DNA of 64,000 nucleotides from contig CM049314.1 of assembly GCA_026874595.1 (NCBI GenBank), forward strand, positions 66,004,800 to 66,068,799. Direction: 5' to 3'. Position 1 is the stretch's first letter. Every line of letters starts with the position of its first letter. The notes under the pieces were generated by a model. It ran no database searches and was not told the DNA's origin. It was given only the letters and a program-made list of their open reading frames with translations. Both the position numbers and the translations under genes were made by a program. This document shows positions 27,386 to 41,362 of the stretch, piece by piece. The DNA comes from Sipunculus nudus (taxonomy: Eukaryota; Annelida; Sipuncula; Golfingiida; Sipunculidae).

Positions 27386-30300
27386 TTACCAGTACATTTT
27401 CTCTAACTTCATTCCCCCTGAACACCTTATCTTTAGAGCGTTATTCCTCAATAATTACTTGTCTGAAGCTGCCATCTTGGACACATGTATTTGTTAATAT
27501 GTCAATTAAAATGCGGTTATATTTATCTTGTGCCTAAATTTAATTGGAAATATTTTATTTAGGAAAACGTAAAAAATAAAATAATGATTAAGAGTTTCAA
27601 AATTAAATAATCTTTAAAATCTAAATTTGAAACTTAACTCACAAAATAGAAAAAGCCTGGGGATTTTATCTTAAATTTTGATTAATTTAAAAAACATATT
27701 CTGCTTTAGATGTGCTGAAAAAACGGTTTTTTTTGTTAAATATCATAAAATAAAACTAAGACGCTTATAAATTAAAAAATGTCCCTCACAAAGAAAGTTT
27801 ATTTTTACCAATAAATTTGAGAATCTTATTATACTTTTGGAAAATGTATACTTTGTGGTCTAAATGAATTAGATTGTTCAATGCAAAGGAAAAACTGAGA
27901 AGTCAGGTCATGCGGGGGGACCAGCCCTGATTGAAATAAAAATAGACCATGTAATTTCGCCAAATGATCGTATGCATTGCTTTCACTGGTTAATTATAAC
28001 TGTAGGTTAAAGTGTATGTTCCCGTGCACAATAAATTATCTTGTACTTTGTGTAGGCAAAGACAGGGCGTTTTATTTGTCTTGCACCAGAGAGCACACAT
28101 TGCACGGAACATGGCATGTGTCCTTAATAAAGAGACCACTGAAATTTACATGATAAAAGTGAGGTCTTTGTCAAGAGAGATACAATATATATATAACTAT
28201 TTAAAATGTAAACGTGCATGTCTTCAAGACTGTTTTGGTAAACAAAAGCCCATCTAGGTTACAGTTGATACATTTATAATAAAAATCCAATGAGATATAC
28301 GCAGTAATGCGTAACGACGTCATAACGCGTGTGTCTGTCCGTCTGTTTGTCTCCTGCCTCTCTGACTAGAGAGGCATGCCCTCTCAGGTCCAGAAATGCA
28401 TTGTAATTCTCAATAATCATGCATATATTTTCGTCATTTGTGACACGCCTCACGGCCTGCAAGTACGCTGTCACTTAAAATAAACCAGACCAATCGTTAG
28501 CTATATATGTCTAAGTTCGGGATTAGGCAATTAACACAACATATCTAAAGTTATGCGTTAATCTCTATTCACACTCATTACAGTAATTGCTTCTTTCTGG
28601 ATTTTCTCGATATCATGACAGCATCATTTGTCAAAACTTATCGAGAAGCCTGCATGACAAGCCCGCTGTTTGATAATACTAATTATTAACTGATCCTATA
28701 TAGCCTGTAGATAGGAATAAACATGGTTAACAGCGTTCCTTAATTTGGGTTATTACTTACACATAATATTGGCTTGATTTATAAAAAATAAAAATATGGT
28801 CAGCTCATTTTTTTCAGCACTTTAGTCCGAGGGCCCCTAAATCGTGAGGCCCTAGGTTACAGGATGTTGATGTATATCCGGCATTAAAGATGCACGTGTA
28901 TGTAATTATGTCATTTTCCCTGAATTCAGAGTCAGTTGTCGATACATTAAATTAATCACAAGAGCAATGAAGTAAAACCGAAAGCTGATGAAATCGGAGG
29001 ATTAATGTGGATGATTTAGACACATGGAATGACATAAGTTCCTGTGCTTATGTGTCATACACAAAAATTAATGGTATAGTCGTGTTAGTGCGCTTAGAGA
29101 AACTTGTGTGATAATAAATAGATATGTTTATCTAAAAGTATGGCTGCGTAATATTATACGCGATATATCGGTATATCGCAATACGGTTATTCGCATAATG
29201 CGTAAATGCGTAAATATCAAAAGTTTACCATATGTGATTAAACGTCCATAAACTAATTTTTGGTAGAAAATTTATATTTCTGTTACCAAGTTAGACGTAC
29301 ATTTGTGTGTATACGCTAGCACAAGAAAATAAAAAAATGAAGTTAAGCATATGTTATAGAAATTAACATAAAATAGGCTTTAATAATACAAGAAAAAATA
29401 TACAAGACAAATACCTATACAAATGTTGAACATCATGGCTCAACCAGGCAGCGCGAGATCACGCAGATAACGCGTGACATTATACTGCCTCGTTCTGGCC
29501 CAGTTCCTCACTCGCAATCTGATGTGTTTTCTCTCAGAATTTTTTTCTTTTGTTCATGCAAAACCACAAGGCATGTCGCCAACCGTAGATGACTGATGAC
29601 AGTGATTGATAACGAATACCACGAAGCATTATCCTGATTTTTTTTTTCTTTTTAATGAACACGTCACAAATTACGTACTTGCAACATAACATACCTGTAA
29701 ATCAAATCAATCCAATGTCCTCAAAATCAGAAATGTAAAAATACTTTTGAAAAATGAAAACAAATAAACAACAGTATATATTGTTGGATAGGGACAAGGG
29801 GAAATTATATTAAGAACTGCCCATAGTGATCTCGCCCGTATATGTTTGCGTTTTTGAGTGACCTTTATACAAGAGATAAGATCTCTTTGGAAAGTTGTTT
29901 TTGGGGGGGTTTGTTTTGAGATGTAGTACACTTATCCATCTTGCACCGATCTGTCCACTGAACCATCAAACAGACCAAAGTTAACGGTCTGAACTAGAGT
30001 TAGTAATGTAACCTTACACACATGACAATGTCACATATGATACACATATATGTTCGTTTGTTTTGATTACTTAGTGTGCATGACATATTGGCAAGTCTAA
30101 TGCATATTACTCGTATTCTGAAAGTTTTAACATTTTATCCTTAAGATGGTTATCTCTTTGCAGACAGTTATTATTGTATTTTACAAATAGCAACAAGTTT
30201 ATGAACCCGGCAGATCTTCCCTGGTGTTATATAATGCAAGGGACACGTTTGTTTTGTTTATAATAGTGTTTGGTTATATACTTAATATGCTGAATAATTA

Positions 30301-30688
30301 TTATAACAACGAGTAAACGATACTTGAATAGAACTGGTACCCTGCGCAGTGTTAATTTACAACAAAAATAATTATATCGGGAAGGTCATAAGGTGCGTTT
30401 TAACTGTGTGTATAATCCATTTAAGTTGTGTTATACAATTCAGTTGACATTGACCAGGGTCAGCAGGTGCATTCAGAGCGTATATTCCCGTATTCATCGC
30501 CCACTTTGACCAAAGAAATCGAGTGAAGAGGGTAGACAGTGTATCAGCAAAGTTGGGTTATTACGGCATTATGGCATTATACATAAGTTAAATCTACAAA
30601 AGCGGATTTCTTACATGTGTGAGTACCGTGTGACCGCACCGATAACCCGGGTGGTTAGCTGCACGCTATGCGGCATCCTATTAACCAA

Positions 30689-31084
30689 TGTTGCCTCCAC
30701 CTGGACAGTATGCGTTTATTCGTGTGTGTGTGTGTGTGTTTCTGTGTTTGTTCACAACATAACTCACGCAACCATGAAAGGTAAATAATGACATTTTCAG
30801 AGAACCTTGGGAATGGGCCAATAAAGAATCGGTGTGAGTCCGACTCATGATCCGGACACGGGAAGGATTTTTAGGAGTATTCACAATTATGCAATCACAT
30901 ATGCCCGATTAAATGTGTTGATATGGGCCGATAAAGTGAATGCAAACACTTCTTAGGGCATTTGCAGCAATAAACCTGGGAATATGGGCCAATAAATGAA
31001 TACAAACACAGGTTGCTGAGTACCCAATATTAAGGACCGCCCTCATGGTGGAGGCTTGCATTCCTGAGAATGCATATTTCTAGT
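30689..31084 (+). repeat. Dispersed repeat family A, copy 3
   Basis: Runs from TTGCCTCCACCTGGACAG with AACATAACTCACGCAACCAT, CATGATCCGGACACGGGAAG and GAATATGGGCCAATAAATGA to GGTGGAGGCTTGCATTC and TATTTCTAGT. One of the fuller copies, with a short internal duplication around AATATGGGCC. Confidence 0.7.
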
Positions 31085-32819
31085 ATTTTTACTCATCTTT
31101 AAATTAACCAATTTCAAAAAATAGTTTCCGATTTCGGATTCTCGTATCCAAAAAGGAGTTTTCTATTAACTGCATGACATTAAGCGGGCTTTACTTTATC
31201 CCCCTCTTAATAAACACTCGCTGTAGTTTTCAACAGACTACAGGTCATTTTGGAAATATCCAGCATCTTATAACAATTTGGTCAACTGAAATGTTAAAGC
31301 GAATATCAAGATTGGAATAAATAAACAATGAGTTCTTGATAATATAAATTTCCATCTTTTCTAAAGTTTAAGGGAATATTCAAGTATTAAAAAAAACAAA
31401 TAATCAAATTAATCAAATCCATGATAAAAACGTTGACCATATTTTATTCAATAATTAAAAATCAACAATATGCATTAAACAATATTTGCAAAAAAATCAT
31501 CAAATAAACAAAATAAATGGTTTTAAATATTCAACATCTGGTCCTGTCAGAATTTCTTGTCTTCATTTATTATAACAATTATCATCATCATTATTATTAT
31601 CATTATTATTATTAATAGCAACAATGACCATTTTTATGATAACATAATATCATTATCGTTTATTTGTATGCATTTATAAATTTCACATTATTGTTACTGA
31701 TACATATACATTGCCCTTATTAAACTACTTTAACATGTTTTTCATGTTCTCTTAGATCAGATAATACATTATTTCTAATGGATTGGCAACATCGGTCATG
31801 GTCCAACTATAAGACCAGCATATAGTAATTTCACAAAAAGGAGACACGCACGGAATTTTCGTTTGACTTTCTACCGTCACGGGGAAACTGTGATATATAA
31901 AAGCCACAAATTATCAGCTTAACCGCTAATCACTAGACCATGTAAAAAATTTGAATAGCGGGTACAGTGCAGAATCTTATCTGATCGTTTTTTCCTACTT
32001 TTAGGATAATTAGGAAAACCATCAAGATTTCTTCCGATAAGAGAGGAGCCGGCCTCAGTTACACTGATAAACAGAGCGTGTTACCAGTACAGTACAGTCA
32101 GCTGCTGTATAGATGATTATTGTCATTTCTACCATTATAGAACATATTCCTGTAATAAAAACTGTGTGGAATTTCAGTGATAATGTTTCAGATGCTCTGC
32201 GCTAAAAGAATAATTAAGCAATGTGAGGCATGATTTCAGGTCGGCGTCTGTGCGTACGTGCCGTGTTATGAATACATGTACATCTTAATAGACTGTATCG
32301 GAAAGCTGATGCCGTGTGACAATGCGGTTAATAATCAGTTAAGTCCTCTTATATACTGTGCACAATGGGTCTTTTATTATTTGAATTCCAAATATAAAAG
32401 CGCTCATGATGTCAAGATCATCTCGAGAAATTTCGGTAACAATAGAGTTTTGAAAACTTGTCATCTATGATATAAACATAGAAGGGCGAAAGTCTCAGGT
32501 CTTTTAGCGTATAAAAGCAGCAAAGGGGTATATAAACGGGAAAATCCCCTTAAATATAAAGTGGAATTTCTAAATTCGTCATTTCACGTACAAACAAATA
32601 TGATCTGTCGCTCCAATATAAAGCACCCGAGGTCTCAGTGACTGTCGTCTCAGGCAGCTGTTGCTTAAGTGTATGAGATAGCCATAAACGATCTTAAAAT
32701 CGCAGCTGATATATTAATAATCAGTACCATTGCCAGCATAGTTTGGTTCAATTGTGCTCTGATGTATTAAATGCAAACGCAGAGGCTATGTTGGTCTCCC
32801 TTATACAAATGCTTTATGT

Positions 32820-33450
32820 CAGTCCTTGTATGTATATGCAACTGCAAATGCATTCAAATATTTTCAAATGCATATGGATAATTTAAATTTATTCTATGTA
32901 TTTGTATTTTTTATTTTCTTGCTATTGGTAAAATTTAATAAATAGCATTACAAAATACAATTACCATTTAAATTGAAAACTTCGCACAGGTTATGAATTA
33001 AATTTTATACAAAGTATAAATACCACATATGTAAATTACACTTGACATGAGTGATTCAATCAAGCTGAAGTGGCAAGATTCGCCAAGATTTGTGTGCAGT
33101 ACATATGTGTGTATTGATATTACCTCTGTCAACTATTACAGGAAAATAAGTTACTCAGAAAAAGTACTTTATGTGGTATATAATTATTATACTAAATATT
33201 CACACTTGTTCTTGGAATTAGACATGATATTAGACAATCACTCTTGCTTTTTAAACTTTTAAACAAGAATTTTCATTTGACGTTTGACTCGTATTTCAAA
33301 TGCAAATGGATATCATTATTTTCAAATGCAAAATGTAAATGTAAATGCACTACACCAGCACTGCATTCAAATGCTAATGCAAATACAGACTTTCTAAGTT
33401 TGCTGCATCCAAATACAAATTTACAAAATATGAATGCATTTACATTTGCA
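32820..33450. repeat. AAATGC-rich region
   Basis: Clusters of CAAATGCA, AAATGTAAATGC and their complements near 32840-32880 and 33295-33450. They are simple-sequence-like. The open frame at the right side is translated repeat and not supported as a gene. Confidence 0.5.
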
Positions 33451-33899
33451 TTTATGTTACACTTCTTTCCAGCGCCATGGTTGAAGAACAGGCTAGCATC
33501 AGAACAAAGACAGCCCTGATACCAATATCACACTGTTATAGAATACTATAAAGTAAGAGAATATTATGGTGATCCTTATTATCTCTAAAATATAAGGGAG
33601 TTTTTCCGACTCAATTTCATCAAAATTAGATCCTAACTTTCAAAGGTTGCTGGTCAAACAAGCAAATCAAGCCAAATGACAAACTAGGATGAACAAAATA
33701 CATATATTTATATACAAAATACATATATATATATATTTATTTATTTATTTATTTATATATTAACAAGACAATATAAATGTATGGGTTGATAAGTGAAATA
33801 ATATATGAAAATATATAAAAATTTATTGATAATATATTATATGATTTATATTTATAAATATAATCTTTATATCTATATAAGTATTAAGTATACATGGGA

Positions 33900-34022
33900 T
33901 TAGGCAGGTCTTAATCTAGTTAGACAGATCAGTTATAATCCTTAAGAGTGCTTTCGGTTCACTCAATGATGGTCTTAATAGACAGGTGGGTTTATAAGAC
34001 AGAACGCTCTCCAGACAGGTTC

Positions 34023-34027
<5 letters not shown>
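33900..34027 (+). repeat. Dispersed repeat family B, copy 3
   Basis: Contains TCAGTTATAATCCTTAAGAG, GATGGTCTTAATAGACAGG and CCAGACAGGTTCCTCTGT. It ends directly against an (AT)n tract. Confidence 0.5.

Positions 34028-34090
<63 letters not shown>
34028..34090. repeat. (AT)n microsatellite
   Basis: About 31 AT units directly after family B copy 3. Confidence 0.95.
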
Positions 34091-34094
<4 letters not shown>

Positions 34095-34189
34095 TTCAGA
34101 CTGGGCTAATGAGTTGGAAAAAAACGCGCTATTGGAAGGGGTATAGAACATGATCCCGGTATTTACTTTGACTCCTCCTTTCATGATGT

Positions 34190-35643
34190 TTTATGGAAAT
34201 ACCTTTTTGTCGCTACTCGAGTTCCGTGAATTCTAATTTGATCCATTTGCCAAAAAAAAGTTATTGTCACATATATTCTTTATAAACGTGTGAAAAATGA
34301 TAAACCAACAAAAAAGAAACGGCAGTCTTCATTACTCAAATAAACATATAGGTCGACTGAAACGCATTTTAAACTACGCGTGCATTTTACAGCTGAAATA
34401 AAACCCATGAAACCATGCCAAAAATATTGTATTATCAATAAATTTTTTTATTTATGTTTCTTGTCCTAATTAGGATGTTCAATGGTGCTGCTAAATCGTT
34501 TTCTTACTCAGTTTGAAAATGAAGCAGGCAAACACATATATTAACAGCTTCTACTTTAACAGCTTTAATGGTATATGCGCTCTAGCCATAATCCACAATA
34601 AACGGTAAATTTGGATTAGTTTTATTTAAAAAAAACAGTTCAATGAGAAAAGATATCCCGCTTTTATATCGATATAAGCCTCCCGAGTTTCAATGGGTTT
34701 TATGTGCGGTAGTTTTTTTTTTTGTCACTTTTCATATTCTATGATGTCTCATTGAACCTGCTTCCTCAACAAAAATTATTACTGTCATAAATGTGCCTTA
34801 TGAACGTTTGACATAATAATTTAGTATGAGTATTTACTATTCATATAGATATACAAGTCGAGTGAAACGTATTATTAACAAGGCATTAAAACATCAGGTG
34901 AGGTTTACCGCTGAAAGCACCTATGAAATACATCAAATGTATGACATAAACAAAGAATTCATTTCTAAAGGTTCATGTTTCTTCTCTCATTAGGTTGTTC
35001 TTTGGCCCTGTTAAATCGTGCGTGTTTTCTTCACTCATTTCCCAACTAAATTTGAAAATTACACACAGGATCAGCTTTCAACATTTAGTTTTATGTATTT
35101 AAACCATTTTCTGTATAAATGGCAATTTTAAATAAGTTTTATTTTCATCCAGCCAAAGAAGACGTACCTGAATATGTTAAAACGGTTCTAAGTTTCTAAG
35201 GAATGCCACATAAAAAAATGGTCTCCTGCCAGCCAAAATTTGACATTACCCATGCCCTGGACGTTTTAAGTCTAGATTTACTTATCCATGGAAGCATGCC
35301 TTTCTCTTTAAAGTGTGCCTCCAATAACGACCAGTTAAAACGTTTATATAGATGTTTGATGCGATAGCATAATCTTATATTATTGTATATTTAAAAAAAA
35401 AACCTACATTTTGATTAATTACATGAGATTTAGATATGTACTTTTTAAATATTTTATGTCTTTTATACAACGACTATGTGTCTAACAGCATAACATTTAT
35501 TATCCTTTTACACTATATAATGATATATGTATTCAATATAGTATTATGTCATTTCCAATCTGTATGATGTACATTTGATTTAGTCTATGTGTAACTAACT
35601 TTACCCAAGACCAAGGATCACATTCTATACTTATAATATATAT

Positions 35644-35696
<53 letters not shown>

Positions 35697-36490
35697 CAGT
35701 GGAACCCCACTATAACGACAACCTTTGGGACATACATATAAAGATAAAAACGACGGATAATCGATTATTATTCGACTATTTTATACACCATCTATATAAA
35801 CGTAAAATCTGCTGTAATATAATTACCTGAAACACTGACCAGGTAGATTCAGTCTAGCCTGAACATCACCCTTAAAATTTAAGCTAATGACAGTTATTGT
35901 TGTTGATACATGCACAAGGTTAAGTTTTAATGCTGGTCGCTCTTTTGTGCCCTATTATTCTTATATCTATGACAGAATATGAATATGTTATCGTAATAAT
36001 ATGACATCTTTGGATTTGCATACATAATTTATAATCGATTATGTCTGCAGAAGGGCAAACAATTTAATCGAATATGAGAGAAAAAGACCAATTATCGATT
36101 TAATCGATTTATTTGGGACACCACTATTTTACAGATATATATTATGTATACCGTATGTATATATTATGTAAATGTGTGGGTGTATTTTGCTTATGTGCTC
36201 CATGATTCTCAAACTGACTTGGCAATTGCAATTAAGAAAACATGTATGTATGGCCATTTCGTTTTATGAGAACATTTTGTTGCTGCCCAAGTTCCATACG
36301 TCTTATTTTAGCCGGTTCACGACCGAAAAAAAGGATGGTCTTTGCTTTTGTGAAGGTATAATAGAATGATTAAGTACATTAACTTAATGTTAGTTTCACT
36401 GCTTTAATGGATATATAGGTCGACCGACACCTATTCTTAAAAAGACATTAAAAATCAAGTATGCCGAAAACATCAATAAAACTGGATAAA
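34190..36490. repeat. Three diverged copies of an unnamed repeat
   Basis: Related segments at about 34190-34555, 34745-35065 and 36255-36490. Shared marks are ATATAGGTCGACTGAAACGC / ATACAAGTCGAGTGAAACGT / ATATAGGTCGACCGACACC, ATTAGGATGTTC / ATTAGGTTGTTC and CTGCTAAATCG / CTGTTAAATCG. No coding frame visible. Confidence 0.5.
35634..35696. repeat. (AT)n microsatellite
   Basis: AT units with AAAT/TTTAT interruptions. Confidence 0.9.
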
Positions 36491-39400
36491 TGTGAATAAT
36501 AAACACAGAGAAAGAATGATGATTTACAGAATATAATTTCCAAATCATATGATATTATATTTTATTATTTTACATAATGTACTGTTTCATATTTTTAATT
36601 ATCTTATATAATATTATATTATTTTATCATATATTAACTCTATTATTCTCTTATATATTATATATGTTGTTTTGATCCTATTGCCCTCACAGGCTTTATT
36701 CTATTATATTATTGGTTTTAAGCGAGGCATGGTCCATCATAAACTGCAGAAAGAAACATTAACACAAAAGTTAGATGAACTACAGTGAAACACCAAAAAT
36801 GTTTTAGCTAGAGCATCACTTTCCGATATTCCTCACAATAATTACCGTTATATTGTTAAAATACGATATATGGTCCAAAAGTACCACATTTGCGAAGCTC
36901 TATCGTGTCTGACTTCCCGCCAGATGCCCTTGTTGTATTTGTTTTTATTATTTTGGCGGGCCCCCACATATATCAACACGTTGATATAAACGAAACAAGC
37001 AGCCGGTAGGCGGTGATATCCACGTTTTCTGGCCTATTTTTATAAAGGCTCCAAGGGATAACCAATAGTTTCTAAAGGTCAGATAGGTGATCGGGCCCCT
37101 TTAAGTCCAACTTCTTTCTAATTCGAGTCTTTTGGAAATTGATTTCGAGTCCGAGTCCGACTAAAAATAATCCTCTTCATCCAAGAACTTTATACAATAT
37201 TTCGAGATATTTCTTTGCATTTGTTGGTTCATACATTTTATTTTTTAAACTTGATAAATTGAGCCTCCGATTCCGTGAGACATAAGTAAAAACAAATCCA
37301 TATGAATTTTTATCTTATATTAATTTTAAAATCTTAAGGTATAGGTTTCTAAGTATAAAGCAACGTCCCATTGATAAGATTTCTTTCCTGTTCCATGATT
37401 TCATCCTGTCATAACAGGCACAGAAAGTTTAAATATTACTGTTTAGCCGATAAATAAATTCATTCAATCAAATTTGTAATACAAATGTCGATCGTAACAT
37501 TAAAAAATTGTAATTGCAATTTGCACTATAGAAATAGCTATTCCAATTTGAACCGGTAAAATTTCCAATTGCGAACCACACAATTTCTAATTATAAACTC
37601 CGGTATTAATATCTCTCTAGCATTTAACTACTGACGTGGCCCTTTTGTAAGGCCATGTCTATTATCTAGCAGACTTTGATATCTGTACCTTCTCTCTATT
37701 CATACATAAATGAAATTCACAAAACCCTGTGTCGACCCGAGATAGTAGCATTATCTTATATATTTAAAAAAAATAAGTCCAAGCAAGCTGTTCACTTACC
37801 TTTTCTGTAGAATTTATGTTATTTCTGGCTTGCTCTTCGTACACAATAATGAACTGTATTGTTACTTCCTGTTAGGAGAAGTTCTTATAATGCCTCTGCG
37901 ACGGGTGAATGGTCTTGTTAATATTTAAGTGTTAGCAAACACGGTACATGCACAAGTGTTGACAAACAGAAAAACATATAGCCTAAGGTGGTTCATTGCA
38001 CATGTCCGGAAGTCGTTATGTAGGTCACTAGTTGCAAAATGACCTTTGCAAAACGTGATGAACGTATATTGGCGGGCCCCACCTTATAAAAAAGTGGTTC
38101 CAAACAACAGAAATAGCCTATGTATTGTGGATCTGTATTTACTAACCTATTTCTTATAAAAGATTAAATGGAGTATCTTTAGTTTATAGACGTCCGGTAA
38201 CGGAACAGGCCCCCTTTCAGGAAAAATCCCTTTAAAATGTCGATTGAATGAAAATTAACAGGACGTGCCTTCAACGAATAGTTATATTTTGACAAAATAC
38301 AACACAGGATAAACAATTTAATAATATCGTTTATTCGAGACCATAAATTGTGTTTTATACATAGGTTCAATGTTCACATGGCATCGAATTAACATAATGA
38401 ATTCCAGAGGAACATGCATGAAAAGTTACCCACAATCCCTAGACAGTTCCCAAAAAAATACAATAATGCACTAGACTATGCCCTTATGTAAATATAAAAT
38501 GTGAAACAAAAATGGGTGCCCTATTCTATCTGCATAATGTATAGCTTTGTGGTACAAATATAAATACAATAAAATTATATATGCTTACCGAATTACATAT
38601 ATAATGATATACAAACTACTCAAATATGCAGATTATTTCAACCCGATCGTTACGTCATTGTTACAGGTGTATATTCATTGAAACGTTAAAAATATGCTAA
38701 GCCCTTTTCAAACGATTCCAAAATTAGCAATTGCGTTCATATAAAGAGTTCATATGTGGACTTTGTTTTCATTATTCAAGTTGGAACACAGTATTAAGTT
38801 ACCGCATGGTATTTAACATGATGAACAAGACGGTCCATACTACACCTATATTATTGTTACTTATAGATATTAACTGACATTCACTTTTTTATAAATTATC
38901 GTTACACTTTAAATTATCGCTAATCATCGTGTAAAATTACTTTAATAAATTATTGTAAAAATACATTAAATTACCATTAATGTAAAAATGTGTGGATTTG
39001 GTTCACACAGTTGTCGTCTAACAAGACTAAAAGTTTAAATTATCTGTTGTGCGTAGCTGTTGTGGCCCTATACATGCAGTAAATGACATTATAAATCAGT
39101 GCAGTTTAGATACTATGACTAATACTAGCGTGTTTTAATCAACTATCATCAATGAGGACCATCAAAAGTGATCGTAATCGACAGTTATAAATCAAGACAA
39201 GTGTTCATTTGGATAATTTGAACGAAATTTTATAAATACTGTTGAAACCATTTAAATGCATCATGTGTTTAACCCTTAATTATCAACTATTTTTACCCTA
39301 ACGGTCACCGGGGTGTCACAGAGATCACTCATCTTCTACATGTTACAGTATTTCCATTTTTCGAACAAAAGTTCTATTCCAGTTGGTTATCCAACCCCAG

Positions 39401-39651
39401 ACCTGACGCGGGCTGTTGAAATTAAACAAAATATCCATTTATAATTTGGGAAACATAATATACCCCATGTATTTGGTTAAGATTTATTTTTCTTATCACC
39501 AACACAAGCGGTGGCTTAGCATTTGAAATATTTAAAATTTGAAAGGTATACTTAGTTTTGTCTTTATCAACGTCATGCCAACGTTTGCTAAGACGTCGTC
39601 CGGTTAAAGGGTGGGAAGTGACCTTATCAATTTGTTACCATTAATTGCTTC

Positions 39652-39960
39652 CTCTAAGAGGGTATGCGTTTATTCACGTTTTTTGTGTGTTTGTGTGTAT
39701 GTGTCTTTGTATTTGTAATAATTTGTTAAAATATCTCACGTAATCATGAACGGAATCTCATGATATTATCAGGGCATTTCGGGAATAAGCCAAAGAAGAA
39801 TCGATAAGATCTTGGTGTGAATCCGGAAAATGATCCGGATTCAAAAACGTCATTATGGAATGTTCACAAACGTACAGTCATTTATGCACGAATGGGTCTT
39901 GGAATATGGGAGCCCGAATATGGCGGAGGCTTGCATTCTTTAAAGTACAGATTTCTAGTT
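39652..39960 (+). repeat. Dispersed repeat family A, copy 4
   Basis: Runs from CTAAGAGGGTATGCGTTTAT through AATCATGAACGGAATCTCAT, TGAATCCGGAAAATGATCCG and GGCGGAGGCTTGCATTC to ACAGATTTCTAGTT. A short open frame across it is a by-product of the repeat. Confidence 0.7.
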
Positions 39961-40667
39961 TGCATTTCCCCCCGTTCTTTTAAAAGTAAAAGTAAGCAAA
40001 TCATTATTAAGTTTTATATAATGTTAGAATAAAATAAAAAAAATTATACATGACGATAAGCACTTTCTTATTACCAGTTTCAGGCGTAAGTGGCTGGCCC
40101 ATTCACTTTCGGGAAGTTACACAACCCTTGCGATATACTTAAAAGCGTCTTACTGTATTTAAAAATTGAGCGTGAATCCTGTTATGGTTACCTAGAGAAA
40201 TTGAGTCGCAACGTTATGTTTTGAGATTGCGGTAATGCTACGCTAAGCGCCATGACGAAGCACTTAGCTGCAATAGTGTGTAAGCTGTACCCAGGGCTGA
40301 ATAGGCTCTGGTCAAAGGGGCGGGCTAAATGAAAACTAAATATTACCGTGGCACATATGTTTGCAGGGGAACTGAAGAAAGGCTACAAGCGGCATGAATT
40401 GTCCCATAAATCAGTTAAGATTAAATGTAAAGTTGACTCATATCGTCGGCATATTTGGCTACAATTGTACCGTGTTTACCTTATACAATTTTAAAAAGTC
40501 GAAATATCATTATTAATTGCTTTGGAATAAAATGACCACGTCGACACAGGGATAAACAGGAAGTCCTGCAGTCAGACATATTTACTGAAACAAGACGGGG
40601 TTTGAAATTGACATCGGGTTCTACCGGAAAACAAGATCCGGCAAAGTAAATTAGCAGAATATACCAG

Positions 40668-40924
40668 TTTATTCAGTATTAGATGGCTTTTTATCAATTT
40701 TACTGTTTTTCAATTTTTACAATCACTAGGTGTCAATCACATGGCAATTGAATAGATCACGCGAATTTGGTAATGTGCAGTTAATAAAATTCTGCATGAT
40801 ATGTACAAATAAGATGTAAAAATAATTGCAGACAAAAGAACCCTGTGCTCACCTAATTTTACCGATCTTCCATTAAAGTGCCGACAAATTGCGGCAGTCC
40901 GGCTCTAACTTAGAGCCATTTAAT
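40668..40924 (-). promoter_or_regulatory. Candidate polyadenylation signals of the SLC6 gene
   Basis: Reading along the gene strand past the TGA at 41285, the first ATTAAA variant is at 40924-40919 and the first AATAAA at 40673-40668. Either could end the transcript. Both hexamers are common by chance in DNA this AT-rich, so the call is weak. Confidence 0.25.
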
Positions 40925-41284
40925 TCGAGGAATCCAAAGGGATTATTAACATGAAAAAAAAAAGAACTGTGATTTGAACAGAACCTAGGAGCTTCGTACA
41001 GAGCGACCCCTGGTGGACACTTTTGTAGTGACAGATATATGTACAATGTACGTGCCTACCCTTGTGCTGACATTCAACAGAATAATTGCTTAAACGTCCA
41101 CAGGGTGCACTGCTGGCCTTTTCGATATTTTGATTATATGCTGCGTTTTTGTATTTAAAAACTCGACAGACGATACTTCGTATTAAGCATACAATGTTTT
41201 AAGAAATTATCATGATAGGCGGAGCACTGCCGCAATATAAATAAAAATCAACCCTTGTATACACCAGTCAATTGCTGTGACCAG

Positions 41285-41362
41285 TCAGTAGGCGAAGTCG
41301 TGTGGCGCATGCGCTGTAGGTGACGTTGGCTCGACGATTATAGGAATTTGTCTCGCTTTATC
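41285..41362 (-). CDS. SLC6 gene exon 17 (terminal exon)
   Basis: A 78-base exon with acceptor GTTTACAG|GAT, entering in phase 0 as exon 16 requires. It encodes 25 residues, DKARQIPIIVEPTSPTAHAP then HDFAY, and ends in TGA. It is short, but acceptor, phase and Pro/Thr-rich tail character agree. The free C-terminus (DFAY) could be a PDZ-type ligand, which is inference only. A read-through of exon 16 is the competing gene end. Confidence 0.65.
   Translation of the reverse strand, partial: DKARQIPIIVEPTSPTAHAPHDFAY

Larger units (their letters stand above)
25196..40667. other. No supported gene; AT-rich with decayed repeats
   Basis: Holds family A and B copies, the three-copy repeat at 34-36 kb, AAATGC-rich DNA and microsatellites. 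No exon passed both frame and splice-site inspection. Together with the left part it appears to be intergenic DNA downstream of the SLC6 gene. Confidence 0.5.

Noticed and set aside
28274-28474. Minus-strand frame QAVRRVTNDENICMIIENYN
   Set aside because: Overlaps a GAGAGGC hairpin and GACA-rich simple sequence, with no clear splice sites.
40901-40917. GGCTCTAACTTAGAGCC hairpin resembling a histone mRNA 3' stem-loop
   Set aside because: The loop is five bases and not the UUUC type, and there is no histone gene nearby.
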